From: Crambe crambe
Lineage: Eukaryota > Porifera > Demospongiae > Poecilosclerida > Crambeidae
NCBI GenBank assembly: GCA_963924555.1
Contig: OZ004596.1
Coordinates: forward strand, 6,334,139 to 6,398,138
Length of the DNA: 64,000 nt
Direction of reading: 5' to 3'
The position numbers were made by a program, and so were the translations under genes. Under the pieces are notes generated by a model. The model made no database searches. It saw only the letters and a list, made by a program, of their open reading frames with translations, and had not been told where the DNA came from. Below are positions 11,105-22,423 of this stretch, piece by piece. Numbering within the stretch: the stretch's first letter is position 1; the number at the start of each line of letters is the position of its first letter.

Positions 11105-14100
11105 CTAGTAAGTATGTTGGGTGGGGAGTAGCGGAGGAGTGGGGACCTGGTGAGACTGGGTGGGTGTGGAAGTGTGCTTGTCCTGGAGGGAGGGGCAGAG
11201 GAACTGGAGACGGAGCTTGAGGGGATGGCGGAGTTTTGAGATGAGGTGCTCAATGCTCTCATGGTCTCCAGTGTGCATGTACTTAATGTGGTATCTGGGA
11301 GGAATGTGTTGTCAAGGAATAACTTGTAAGCTGATAGCTATCCATAATACTTGAAGCAGAACCTTTAATGTCTGGCTGGTTTACTGTTATAAAGGGGCCA
11401 GTTTGGGTAATCAAGAGGATACAGAAAATCACAGAGAAGGTCAGAAGAAGTGAAATTTCCTTGATGCTGGTCCACTGCTACCACCAGGTGGTAGATCTCC
11501 ATGACGACCTATGGATAATTACAAGGAGTGATTTAATTAAAGGGGAGCCTACAGTAATAACAGCAGCAGATCAGACCTCCAGCAGAAGTTTAGGCTTCTC
11601 ACTTGTGAGGCGATTCAAAATGGGTCCCAGCAAGTGACAGATGAAGAGCAGCTGCCACTCTGTGGTCACCAATGGCCTCACTATCTCTGCCAACCAACTG
11701 TAAAGGGATTGAAAAGAAAAAAAAAAAAAAGAAAAAAAAAGGAAGGTAGATAGTTGTAACTTACAAGTTGAAAGGGATTGAAAAAAAAAAAAAAAAAAAA
11801 AAAAGGAAGGTAGAGAGATGTAACTTACTTAGGGAGGTTGAGGAGAAGACCCATATTGGCATGCATTAAATAGGAATGTAGGAGAGAGAGCAGACATCCT
11901 GCTTGACAGTTGTCACCAATGAGTTTGTGCATGTGGTTGAGCGGCAGAGCTGGTTCTGCTCTTCCTTCCTTCTTCAGGACTTCCAGCACTTCTTGATACA
12001 GCACAGTCCTGTATGACTCCTACAGAGGAACACCATGCAGATATAGCTAGCTGGGGGTAGGTCTGCTATGTCTAATTTACTGACTGGCAAAGATATGAAG
12101 ACAAGTCCTAGAGCATTGATCCATGAGAGCACCATCTCTTCTTCACTCTTACTACAACTGCCAGCCCTATAGCAACACACCATCCAGGGAAACTCACAGA
12201 TTCCTCATCTAACATACACACTTACTTATGGTAAAGGATTTTCAGGAGTTGATTGGCAACAGCATTAGCAGACAGGGGCAACCCCATCAGCTCTACACAA
12301 CTGGAGTAGAGGGCAAAGGTCAGGGAACTGGAGAACTCATTGAAGTGCCAGTCGCAGGTAGGTGCGGGCGAGGAAGGAGAGAATGGCTGCAACCCTGCAC
12401 ACATCACACTATGCAATACACACCACACACACACAACTGACTCACCTTGAACCAACCTTTGGATGAATTTGGAGTAGTAGGCGGAGTCAGGGATCCACTC
12501 ACCAGAACTGCCCTCAGCAATGTAGTCAGAAAAGTTAGTTGTAAAGTATCTTTGCAAAGGAGAGGAGGACAATGAAGGGATGGAGGAGGAGAGATGGAGG
12601 GAGAGGGATGTGCAAAGGAGAGAAAGAGTATGAGCAACTTACAGGCTGGTGGGATGAAGATCCTTCTGAGCTCCTACGGGAACATGTTTAAGGTGAATGT
12701 TAGGAGAGAAAGAGAGAATGAACTAACCAATGACAGCACCAATCAGGCACTTTTTCCAGCTGGGATGGTCCACCATAGACTGCTCATAGTAATGGAGAGT
12801 GGTATAGAGAAAGGACACAGGCTGGTCTGTGGGGAGAGAATCAAGAACCCCTACTAATTAGGGAGGGTGGGGTCAACTGACCATGGAACTTGTAGAGGGC
12901 TCCATAGCGATTCAATAACTGCTCCAAGTAAAGCTTGGCAAGTGAAGGTGTCTCCAGAAAACGCTGAATCAGCAAGTCAAATACCTATTCAATGGGACAC
13001 TGCAGTAGCTTGAGAAAAAAAAGGTAATGAACAGAGAGAACTCACAGGGAGGAATCGAAGACAAAGGTTGCCTGAAAAGAAACCAGTAATATCAGCAAAC
13101 ATCATATGAACAAGACTAACCAAAATACATTGGCATGGTGACTGGTTTGGATTGCTGAGTAGTACCAGGTTCTTCCGGCTGAAAGCTCTCAGGAAATTTC
13201 TGAGGGATATGATATTTATGGTGGTCAATAGAGAGACTTGGAAATCAGTTATTGACCTCTAGATAGGCAGTGTGCTTGCTGGACCACTGGGGCTGGTTCC
13301 AATAGTCAGCAGGAACCTAAATAAGTGGAGGTGGTAAAGGGGAAGGAAGACATGGTGGAAAGGTCATCTTCTCACCTCATCAATGAGGGCATTAACTCGA
13401 GTGAACAGTTGGTCAGTCTTGAGCAAAAGAGCTTGTATAAGAGTGAGACACTTGTTGGCCTGAGCAGAGTCATAGCCCCTGAGGATCTGGATGACAACCA
13501 AATGACAACCTCTGACAATGGTGCCACAGAGCACTCACCATGCACATGATGAGTCGATCCATGGGAAAGAGGTTGTACTTCCACACCAGCTCTGTCAGCC
13601 ACTTAACTGCCTGCACATGATAGTGAAGTCAAGCATATCAGGATAAGCTAGCTAAGCTCACAGTGTCCAGGTTGTCGAGAGTGGGAGTTGCAGAAGGGAG
13701 GGAGAGGAGAATGTAATCCACAAAGCGTCGCATGAAAGCAGCTAATTTTTTGGGCTGAGTTCTCTGAGCAATCTTGATCAGCACAGAACTGACACTTCCT
13801 GTCTCCACTGCAAGTTTCCACAGCACACTGCATCGAGGCAGGGGTCAAAGGTCAGGTGTTTGGTAAAGGGTCACCACTCACCAGAGGAAGAGGGAGGCTG
13901 ATTCAGTCTCAGTGAAGAGGCGTGTCTGTTCCATTTCTGAAGTCAATGTTTGGAATCGTTTAGCCTCGTCATCCACCTTGGACACCAGCTGCTCATCTGG
14001 AGGGGGCGTGTCACAGGACTGGGCAAGAGCAGCAGGGAAGAAAGATAAGGTGCTCTTACACCACCTGTAGAGGAGAAGGAGAGAGAGAGGGAGGGAGGGA

Positions 14101-17100
14101 GGGAGGGAGTAGCTAGATTGTGTGGGACATAGGGTGGCTGACACACAAGTTAGGTGCAGTAGTGAGGACAGTCCGCATGAATGGCTCCAACCAGTTCGTG
14201 GTGTCAATATCTGCACAGTAACAGGGTCAGAGATAAAGACGTCAGCCTTCACTTCTCAGGACAACACACTTACTGGAGATGTGAAGGGATTGTGCCACCA
14301 CCAGCACAAAAATACGATTCAGTTCCTCAGAGTCAGTGGAGAGGAGCTATGTCAAACAAAAATAGGACTAACACAGTGGCTGAGAGTGAGAGAGGGGATC
14401 GGATGATTTTGGCAAGGAGGAGTGTCTCACTCACAGGTTTGGGATCAGTGGAAAATTGTTTAGAGAGTTGTAAGAGAAATTCTGGACTGCCCAGTCCCTT
14501 GATGAGCCTGAGTGCAGCATTCTCAGTGCTGCCATAAAGCTGTGTGGGGATGATGGAGACTGAGGCCACTGTGTGCAGCTGCTGGAGCAACTGGAAGCGA
14601 TAGGAGTATTGGAGCTGGAGATGCACACGGAACACTATGATTTCCAGAAGTGCATGCAGCACACCCCATGCCTGAGACTTGAACACTGCTGGAATCAAGT
14701 GGGCTACACACATACAGTGAAACAGAGCAGGAAGAAATAAAAATACTAGGTGATAGTTATGCTAAAAATTCTATTTTTCTCATATACACTTGTGAGCAGA
14801 AATAGGATAAAGTTAAAGATTATAGTCCAGTTGTGTATTATTGGACCAATAAAGATTTCTAAGTCTAAACTTTAGGTTTTTAATGGTTCTAGGCATCATG
14901 CTGAATGTTTAGATTCACATCTGAGTATTATTGGTCACAAAGTCTATAGCCTTCTCAAAAACAGCAAAAAATTTTATGTAACCAATTTAGGTCTAAGTAC
15001 TCAAAAGCGAATCTAGGCATCATCCTGAATGCTTAAATTCACTTTTGAATGTTACTGGTCACTTAAAAAATTTGGCCATTTTTTGGAGATTCCTTACATT
15101 GGAAGTTTCTTGTGCCCAACCAAACGAGGAGACGACTGTACGTTTCAAGCAGGGCAGGGGTCACTTGGACATCGGGGGACTTTGCCTCCACCACTTTTAT
15201 CAAGTGTGTCTTGATCATCTCCATCAAGCGGATTTTAGCATGCATTGCTAAGGAATTGAGTGTCTGCAGGGATATGGGTGTCACCAACTCCGCACTAGCC
15301 GCAGGAGCAGAGGGTGCAGCTTCAGAGGTAGATGAGGATGGGGTCTTTGGCGGTGGCAGCATTGCTTCCAGCATAATCTTCAGCAATTTGGTGGATATGT
15401 CATTGTTGTTGCTGTCTGCATGGAAAGAAGAAGAAAAATCAGTGAAAAAGAAGGAAGGAGAAGGAGAAGGAGGAGGAGGAGGAGGAGGAGGAGGAGGAGA
15501 GAGTACTGACAAATATTGAGGAGGATTGGGACAGAATAGTCTGAAGCCAGACTTGAGGATGGAGGTGGATCTTCACATTGCTTGTTCAACCACCTGCGCA
15601 GTAAGTCACACATCACAACATTGCTACATACTATTCTCATCTACTTACTCAACTTGCTGATTCAGCATGTAAGGCATGGGTCTAGGAAGGTCAACATTGT
15701 CAGTTTTACCCTGCACAGGCCACAGACACACAGTCATACATGACACACCCACCCAGTCACCTGACTAAGTTTGCCAGTCACCTTGTTGGCATAGACCATC
15801 CAGATGCTTGCTGCTGCTGTCTGGTACACACAGCTGGCACTGGAAGCATCTGGTTGGGGGAGTGGCTGTACACAGGTATACATTGACTTGCAGGTCCTCA
15901 CACTGAATAGTAGGTCAAGCATACCTCCTTGTCTTGATAGAGCAAGCTGAAGAGGTTGAGGATGGGGATGAACTCCTTCTGGAAGACCTGTGCTGATTGA
16001 GAAGCTTTGCTCTGCACTGTGCTGGAGAAGTGAAGTAGAGACCACATCAGCCAATCACGTCCCTTCCTCAGTTTAGACTGTGACAACTGCACACATAGTA
16101 CAGTCAAGCTCACAAAAAGAGGAGGGGTAACTGACCTTTGACCTCAGAGTGGTGAGGAGATTTGTGATATTGATGAGCTGTAGGTAGTGGAAGAAGACGA
16201 GCTGACTGGCAAAGTGACTCCACACCTCGAAGATCTGGAACTGCTCAGGCAACATGGTCTTCTCCTGTAACTCCATGGCAGTCATGCAGAGTCTGACTAG
16301 TGCTCCTTCCACCAGAAGACTGGGTTGCAGCTGCTGTCGGTTCATGCCCAGGACACTGTGGACTGCGTCTTTGGAGTTTTGCTGGGCCACCACATGGTAC
16401 AGGAGGTCCTCCTGAGGAGCCAACAGACACTAGAACCAACCAACCAACAATCAACTCAATGTGAGGTAGCAGGACAGACATACACACCTCCCGATATGGG
16501 AGCAGGCCTTTCAATGCACAGCAGTGTCTGGTGGGATCAAGACGCCAGATGGCGACTAAGATGTTTGACACACCTAACACTGGTCGGAGAAAAGGTTGAA
16601 CTGAAAGACGGAGGGAAGGAGTGAGGATTGTCATTGCAGAGCTCGTTAACATGAAACCTCTCTTTTGATTTACCTACTCCCGATACAAGGTCTGCAGCTG
16701 CCCGCATTTGCTCCTGGAGCTGCCCAACAACTTCTTGCAGGACCTGCAAATACGAACACACAATGAATGAGGTGCTCCTCACTCCCAACGTGAACGAACC
16801 CAATGAGCTGAGCTGTTCTTTTCTGGATAATGTCGGCAAATCTGACAGAGAAAGAACAATTTCTTGCTTGAATTTAGGTGAATTTGATTAACCCACCTCA
16901 TCATGAGCAAAATAAGCTGGAAGAAGTGTACTATTGCGATCCAGGATATAGTGCAGCAACTGTGGAAGGTAAAATATAAGGGGAGACAGAGACACACTTG
17001 TTCATGTACCTCTTGCCCCTTGAGGACAGCTGAGATTTGCTGTTCAGGGATGCTTCGAGGAAGGCAGTCAAACTTGTTGAACAGCAACTTCATCAAATCT

Positions 17101-18186
17101 CGACAGCCTTTATAGTGAACCCCTCCCACCATATTCCGTACCAGTTCCAAACTTGCAGTCCATACAGTTTCATTCCTGAGGTCCAGGTACTTGAGTAAGA
17201 GTTCACAGACTAGGCGTGGCTGGACGTAACCCTGGGATACTAGGGACTGCAGGGTGTCCAGCAAGATGGACACTCGCTGGTGGTTAGCCTGAGAAGCAAC
17301 AAAGCTGACATACTGATCCAGGTAAGCAGGAATGCTATCCTGTTCATGTGTGTGTGTATGTATGCAATGGAATGGGAGGGCAGGTGGGACAGGGAACAAT
17401 ATACATTGAGTGTGTGCAGAACTACATGAATCAGCCTACCGGAGTAGTGGAAAGGAAGAATGACTTAAGGCTGTCCAACAAGTTAATGGAGCCCCTTCCT
17501 TCAGGAATCAACACTCGTTTGATGCATCTAGCAGTGGGATACATACATATAACTCAAGGGTGTAGCATTATCTAGCAGTGGCCATATAACTTAAAGGGCG
17601 TAGCACTATAGTTAGTTATAAACACACACAGAGACAGAATGCTCATCACTCTTTTTCAAACTGTACACCTACTTGTCCGTTTTATTATAGTAGAGTCCAA
17701 GTAATCCTCGTGAATGTGGATAAAGGGGACCCAAAAAATAGTGTTGTATCTATTATTATACTCAAGTGACACAAGCAAGGTGATTATTATTGAGTTATTT
17801 AGTGTATGACCTTGAAAATGCAAGCCAAAGTACACTGCAATATGGATGCTCCAAAAGATGACATAAGCAAGGTCACAGGTGTGATTGTTAAGGAAATCAC
17901 AGTTAGTGTGCACTGTGTGACACTTGCAGGTGTGATCATTAAGGAAATCACAGTTAATTTTTTTGCACATCATCATCATAAGCCCCCCCCCCGTTTATCT
18001 ACACCCCATAATTACAGGGCCCAGCTCTCACCCATGGAAGGCACTCTCCAAAGGCTGCTCTACAATGTGGGACTCCAGGAGAGCCTTCAGGTCCATCTGG
18101 ACAGCAGTCTGGGTAGGGCCTCCAAGTTCCATGTTAATAGGCTGTACTGGAGTCCCCAGTGCTACACCAGCAGGTTTGGCAGCCAT
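11105..18186 (-). CDS. MED23: Mediator complex subunit 23
   Basis: Large subunit of the Mediator coactivator, acting in the nucleus to connect transcription factors with RNA polymerase II. Assigned from many collinear matches to animal MED23: RLVCELLLKYLDL then GGVHYKGCRDLMKLL near 17.1-17.2 kb; LKGLLPY near 16.5 kb; ALLETYSRLLVW near 15.1 kb; VFKSQAWGVLHALLE near 14.65 kb; NLCLRFLPV near 13.06 kb; CDWHFNEF near 12.35 kb; and a C-terminal LKLRLQFL near 11.2 kb. The start ATG at 18186 gives MAAKPAGVALGT; the stop is at 11105. There are many short exons. Several acceptors are preceded by long T or CT runs (11.7-11.8 kb, 15.47 kb). The tail after the last conserved block is short. It lies 100 bp downstream of the NIF3L1 stop on the same strand. 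Confidence 0.92.
14880..15065. repeat. Two-copy tandem repeat in a MED23 intron
   Basis: TCTAGGCATCATGCTGAATG followed by TTTAGATTCAC and ATTGGTCAC at 14888-14940 recurs as TCTAGGCATCATCCTGAATG, TTAAATTCAC and ACTGGTCAC at 15012-15064. It is an intronic duplication about 120 bp apart with no coding role. Confidence 0.5.
17531..18030 (-). other. MED23 first intron
   Basis: About 500 bp separating the first coding exon (18032-18186) from the next, which ends near 17530. It contains the dispersed repeat shared with 1790-1990 and a C-run near 17988. Nothing else was recognised. Confidence 0.5.
17740..17965. repeat. Dispersed repeat, copy 2 (also at 1790-1990)
   Basis: Similar in sequence and order to 1790-1990: TTATTTAGTGTATGACCTTG, AAAATGCAAGCCAAA and GAAATCACAGTTAGTGTGCA. 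A second GGTGTGAT...AAGGAAATCACAGTTA copy follows at 17930-17957. Likely part of an interspersed family. Confidence 0.5.
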
Positions 18187-18286
18187 TCTGTTCTTACAGT
18201 AACACTGCTGTGCATTAATTGGAATAACCGAGGATGTGCGTTAATTCGTGGTGCTCATTAAATAGAATCACCATACAAAAGTTAGG

Positions 18287-19539
18287 CTATACTATATCCA
18301 AAGGATCTTTGTCTGCAGTAGGAACAGTAACTTCAATACTACCTAGAGCTTGTTCCAGCTTTTTTCTGTAGTTGGATTGCAGGTAGCCTCTTTCTGTATT
18401 GGTGTGTTCACATAAGACCACAGCTGAGCCTCGGGCAGTTGCAGCCAGCACTTGATGGTGTGACATCTCTCCAGTCAACAGCAAGTCAGCACCAACTCCT
18501 TCAAGGACACTTCCTCCTGAACCGGCACATGCAGCAACTGTCTTAATGATAGGGTCTTCCCCCTTTCCATACGGCATTGCCAAACGAATATGTTTTAAGT
18601 TGAGGTGTGCCTTGATTTGTGTGATGAGTTTAGAGAGTGGTGTTGGATGTTGGAGTGTAAGCATCTTCCCTCCATTTAGGGAAATCTCTACCTGTAGAAA
18701 ATGCTATTAAGGAGCATGTCGATTGGGGAAAGTGATAGATACAGACCTCGGTATTCGGTTTGATGGAGAGTGTGATTGAAGGAAAACTCTTCTTGAGTTG
18801 AGGCACCAGAGCAGCTAACGTTTCATCACTGCACTTTACAGTTGCACACCTAAAATGAACATGCATGAAACAGATGGATCTCTCACACACAACCATGTAC
18901 CACACACCTTGGAGATGTTGAAGTCCAAACCTTGTGTTGACTGAGCAAGTTACGTAGTTGTTTCACTTCCATTTCTGTAGTCTCCAGCTCTAGCACATTA
19001 GAGAACCGAGGTGAACTCTTCTGTATCCCCAAAGCCACTACCTCCCCCTCCCCCAAACCCCCTAGCAACCAGTCATTGATTCCTCCGTCCATATTGTCCA
19101 ATGAGGTGTGAGGTGAATAGATAGCAAGTCCTGCCTCCAATGTCCTCACCACAATCCTCTCCTTGCTGCAACTTTGTGTAAGTCTTTTGAGTGGTTTGAA
19201 GATGGGAGGATGATACGAGATCACGAGACCGGCTTTCTTTCCCGGCATCTTCAGCACCTCATCCAGCACTTGTTCAGTCAGGTCATTAGTGATCACCACC
19301 TTTTCAATGGGGTGAGGGGGTGTGGTAGGTTCCACTAGGAGACCAACATTGTCCCAGGACTCAGCAGCCCGCATAGGAGCAATATCCTTCAGTATCTTGA
19401 TGACTGATTTCAGATCCATATCATACAAAGAGGAACCAGTGTGGAACAGAGTGCATGCCCTGAGGGAGGAATTCCTTATAAGGCAACCAATCCTCTTCTG
19501 TAGGAAAGGGCGAAATCTTAGCATGAGGGATGCTCGCAA
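18287..19539 (-). CDS. NIF3L1: NIF3-like protein 1
   Basis: Conserved NIF3/DUF34 family protein with a dinuclear-metal fold; its exact reaction is not settled in the literature. Three exons: 18908-19539, a middle one near 18740-18850, and 18287-18690. Signatures: AESWDNVGLLVEP, VVITNDLTEQVLDEV, ISYHPPIFKPLKR (metal ligand His), YSPHTSLDN, and near the C-terminus CAGSGGSVL, DLLLTGEMSHHQVL and CEHTNTERGYL, which hold the second set of metal ligands. The N-terminus (MRASLMLRFRPFLQKRIG) is basic and could be a mitochondrial presequence; the conserved part starts at MDLKSVIKILKD. The length is close to animal NIF3L1. It starts 75 bp from the SIRT4 stop on the same strand. Confidence 0.94.
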
Positions 19540-19614
19540 GATTCTCTTCCTGCAAGGTACAATAAGCAGACCATAACTTTGATAATAATAATAATATAAA
19601 TATGATTATAGCTA

Positions 19615-20559
19615 CTAGAAAAGCTTCTTTCTCTCCATCAATTTTTTGAATATTTCTCCACTTCTATTGATTATCTTAATGTCTGCTAGATTGTCTGCTC
19701 TGGTGGGACCAATGTTGATTATAAGTAAGGGGTTCCCCAGTTCTTTGCAACGTCTGACATGTCTGAATGAAGAATACGTCTCAACAGATGAACCGATCAC
19801 CACACACGCATCAGACTCCTCTAGTCTCTGGTCCACTTCTTCGACTCTCCTTCGAGGAACAGTGTCACCAAAAAACACAACATCTGGCTTCAACACACCA
19901 CCACAGTGGTCACATGTAGGAGTGAGGAACTTGTCTATCTCAGTCTGAGACACAAATACATCAGCATCGGGTGCAAATCCTTCTGGCTTGGCACTCCAAA
20001 AAGGGTTCTCCTTCAAAATCTTCTCCTGGATTTCCTCTCTGGGGAACATGCGATGGCAGCCAAGGCAGATGACACTGGACACTGTTCCATGGAGCTCTGT
20101 CATTCTCCTAGAACCAGCTTTGTAATGCAGGCTATCAACATTTTGTGTCACCAACCAATGAAGGCGGCCTTGATACTCGAGAGTGGCTAGAGCTTTGTGT
20201 GAGATGTTGGGCTTAAATGCCGAGAAAAAAGGCCATGCTGTGGTGTTGCGAGCCCAGTAACGCTGTCTCACTGCTCCACTACGAAGAAAGTCAGAGTAGT
20301 TTGTTGGACGACTAGAGGAAATGGCATACAGTCCAACACCTTCAGAACGATAGTCCTTAATGCCACTCTCTGTGGAGATACCTGCTCCAGTCAGGATAAA
20401 TATACGCTTGAAATTGAGGAAAAAGTTTTCCACTTTGAGCAAGTCTTGCAACGAAATTGAATTATGTGGTGGGACAAAATGTTTCAGTTTTTCATCAGCA
20501 ATTGTGGAATTCATCCTATTCATCAAAACCCCTACTCTCTTAACTACACTTGCCATCAA
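19615..20559 (-). CDS. SIRT4: SIRT4-type mitochondrial sirtuin
   Basis: NAD-dependent class II sirtuin, 314 residues, intronless here. Visible motifs: NAD-binding TGAGISTESGIKDYRS, substrate-side RQRYWARN, LVTQNVDSLH, catalytic-His ELHGT, two zinc pairs (CLGC and CDHC), LKPDVVFFGDTVP and LLIINIGPTRAD. The family acts in mitochondria as an ADP-ribosyltransferase, lipoamidase and deacylase controlling glutamate and pyruvate use. An N-terminal Arg/Met-rich stretch fits a targeting peptide. The 177-bp gap to the divergent coiled-coil gene probably carries a shared promoter. The lack of introns among intron-rich neighbours may mean intron loss or retroposition, though the frame is intact with all key residues. 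Confidence 0.95.
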   Translation of the reverse strand: MMASVVKRVGVLMNRMNSTIADEKLKHFVPPHNSISLQDLLKVENFFLNFKRIFILTGAGISTESGIKDYRSEGVGLYAISSSRPTNYSDFLRSGAVRQRYWARNTTAWPFFSAFKPNISHKALATLEYQGRLHWLVTQNVDSLHYKAGSRRMTELHGTVSSVICLGCHRMFPREEIQEKILKENPFWSAKPEGFAPDADVFVSQTEIDKFLTPTCDHCGGVLKPDVVFFGDTVPRRRVEEVDQRLEESDACVVIGSSVETYSSFRHVRRCKELGNPLLIINIGPTRADNLADIKIINRSGEIFKKLMERKKLF

Positions 20560-20736
20560 ACTACTACACTATACCTCTCAGGTTCTACTTGCAATGGCGG
20601 TTACAAGATTCCAGAATCCAATGGGTGTTCTTCCGAAATAGAGCACATCACATTCTAAATAAAGCCCACTATCAACAAATACAAAAAAAGGGCGGGAACA
20701 GCAGGTTCCCAGGCATGTTCTAACTTGGTGGGCAGA
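20560..20736. promoter_or_regulatory. Putative bidirectional promoter, SIRT4 / coiled-coil gene
   Basis: 177 bp between two divergent start codons. It contains GGCGGGAA at 20691-20698, which matches the E2F core. Promoter function is inferred from the geometry alone. Confidence 0.45.
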
Positions 20737-22355
20737 ATGGAGTCTATTTCTCTGTACAAACAACTCTACCATGCTTCAGTGGAAAGGTGTGGGATCCTTC
20801 AAGAAAAAGTCGAAAAATATTCAGACTTACTCTCAAAACACAAGAAAATTACTGAACTGAAGGTAAGCTAGCTAACTATACCAGCTAAATGAAGTCGTTT
20901 TAACAGTACACATGCAGAATGAGGCACTTTCTAGTCTATCAAAGAATGAAGAGGCTTTGAATACATACTATCGGACTCTAGTTGAGAAGGAAGAGGCCCA
21001 AAAAGAGCAATTACAGAATTGTTTCACTAGGGAAGAAGAACTGAAGGAGAAGTTGGAGAGCTGCTTGAGCAGGGAAGAGAAATTGCAGCAGGTGAGCACC
21101 TCTAGATCATGATATAAGCTGGTTTAGCTGGCACTCCTCTTTTACAGGAGCACGAGGAACTCTTAAGGGATTACAAAGCTCAAAAGGCAGAGTGTGCCGA
21201 GCTAAGACAAACCTGTGCTACATACATAGTAAGAACAGCTCTGGCCCGTGCTGGGAGTAAAGAAAAAGACTGGAAAATGGAAGAGATGAAGTCAAGGTTA
21301 AGCTTCACCGGGGATTTTCCAAACTGTGTCCATTTAAAGTAGCCAATGATTTCCAGGAATACAACAGAGGGTGAAAAAATCAAAAAACTCTCCAAATATA
21401 GTCAATCTCTGCGAGTAAGTGGAATATCAGCAGTGGTGTATGTACCATATTAAGCTTGCTCCATCCTTCATAGCGCAAGTATAATGAAATCAAAGAATCT
21501 GTTGAGTTCTCAGAAGCCGAGAGGTCATCCCTAATGGAGTCCAATGCAGAAATGGAGACACAGCTGCACACGCTCAGAACTCAACTGGAAGAGAAGAACC
21601 TGGCCCTTGAGGAAACCAAGTCAGTTAAGCACCTTTTCCTTATTCCACAATACCCAGTGTGGATCACCACTTCACTTGTAGGTCCCAATTGAAGGCGAAG
21701 AGTACCCCTCCACCACCTCCAGTATTCTTGTCTGAAAGTTTCACAACTTCATGCCCCACATGCACTGAACTCGGAAAGCAGTTAGCAATTGCAACAGCTG
21801 CTCTTAATAACAGGGGCTGCGCTAAATATGGGGATTTATTGCACTCAAACTTCCTGAAAGAACAACAGGTGAGTAGTGTGAGGAAGTGATTATGGTGCTG
21901 GGTGATCATTCTTGATATTTGACAGCTCAAGTCCATGAAATCAAAGTTGGCAGAGGGTGTACAGATGTATCAGAGTCTGACAGACTACATACAAGAATAC
22001 AAAGCCAGGTCTGTGGAGAAGGTGAGTCAAGATGAGTTGCCCCACTGATAAGCTGTATGCATTGCATTGGATTGTAGGTGGACATCTTGAAGGAGAATAT
22101 TAGGAAAGCAGATGAGGAGATTGCAGAGCTGGATAAGTTGATCGATATTGTGCGAGAGGTGAGCACTTACATAGTATCATTTTCACAATGTGTGCTGTCC
22201 CTGCTTACCTCGCCCTCTCAATGCTGGAGTTGGAGTAATAAGTCTCACTATTATTAAATCAACAGGCACTGCACAACAGCTTGGACCTGGTCCAGCAAAG
22301 TCCACACTTGATGAAAGCACTCAAAGAAATAGAAGGAACTAATCATGTGCTGTAA
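20737..22355 (+). CDS. Unrecognised coiled-coil protein
   Basis: Nine exons join in frame: 20737-20862, 20918-21091, 21148-21296, 21357-21414, 21474-21619, 21682-21868, 21926-22021, 22078-22158 and 22266-22355, giving 368 residues. The sequence is rich in Glu, Lys and Leu with heptad-like stretches from the start (KQLYHASVERCGILQEKVEK) and again in the last three exons. A central non-helical part has PPPPPV and a CPTC motif. No catalytic domain was seen. It could be a centrosomal, spindle or trafficking scaffold, but no family was recognised. The start was chosen because only this ATG keeps exon 1 in frame with exon 2. Its stop is 68 bp from the converging FLCN stop. Confidence 0.75.
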
Positions 22356-22423
22356 CAACTGGCAAAATTTCCCACTTAATTACAATCATGTTGAGTGCTT
22401 AATTACATTGAAATGAGTGAATG

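Noticed and set aside
19615..20559. SIRT4 as a processed pseudogene because it is intronless
   Set aside because: The frame is complete at 314 residues with all NAD, zinc and catalytic motifs, and no poly(A) remnant or flanking repeat was seen.
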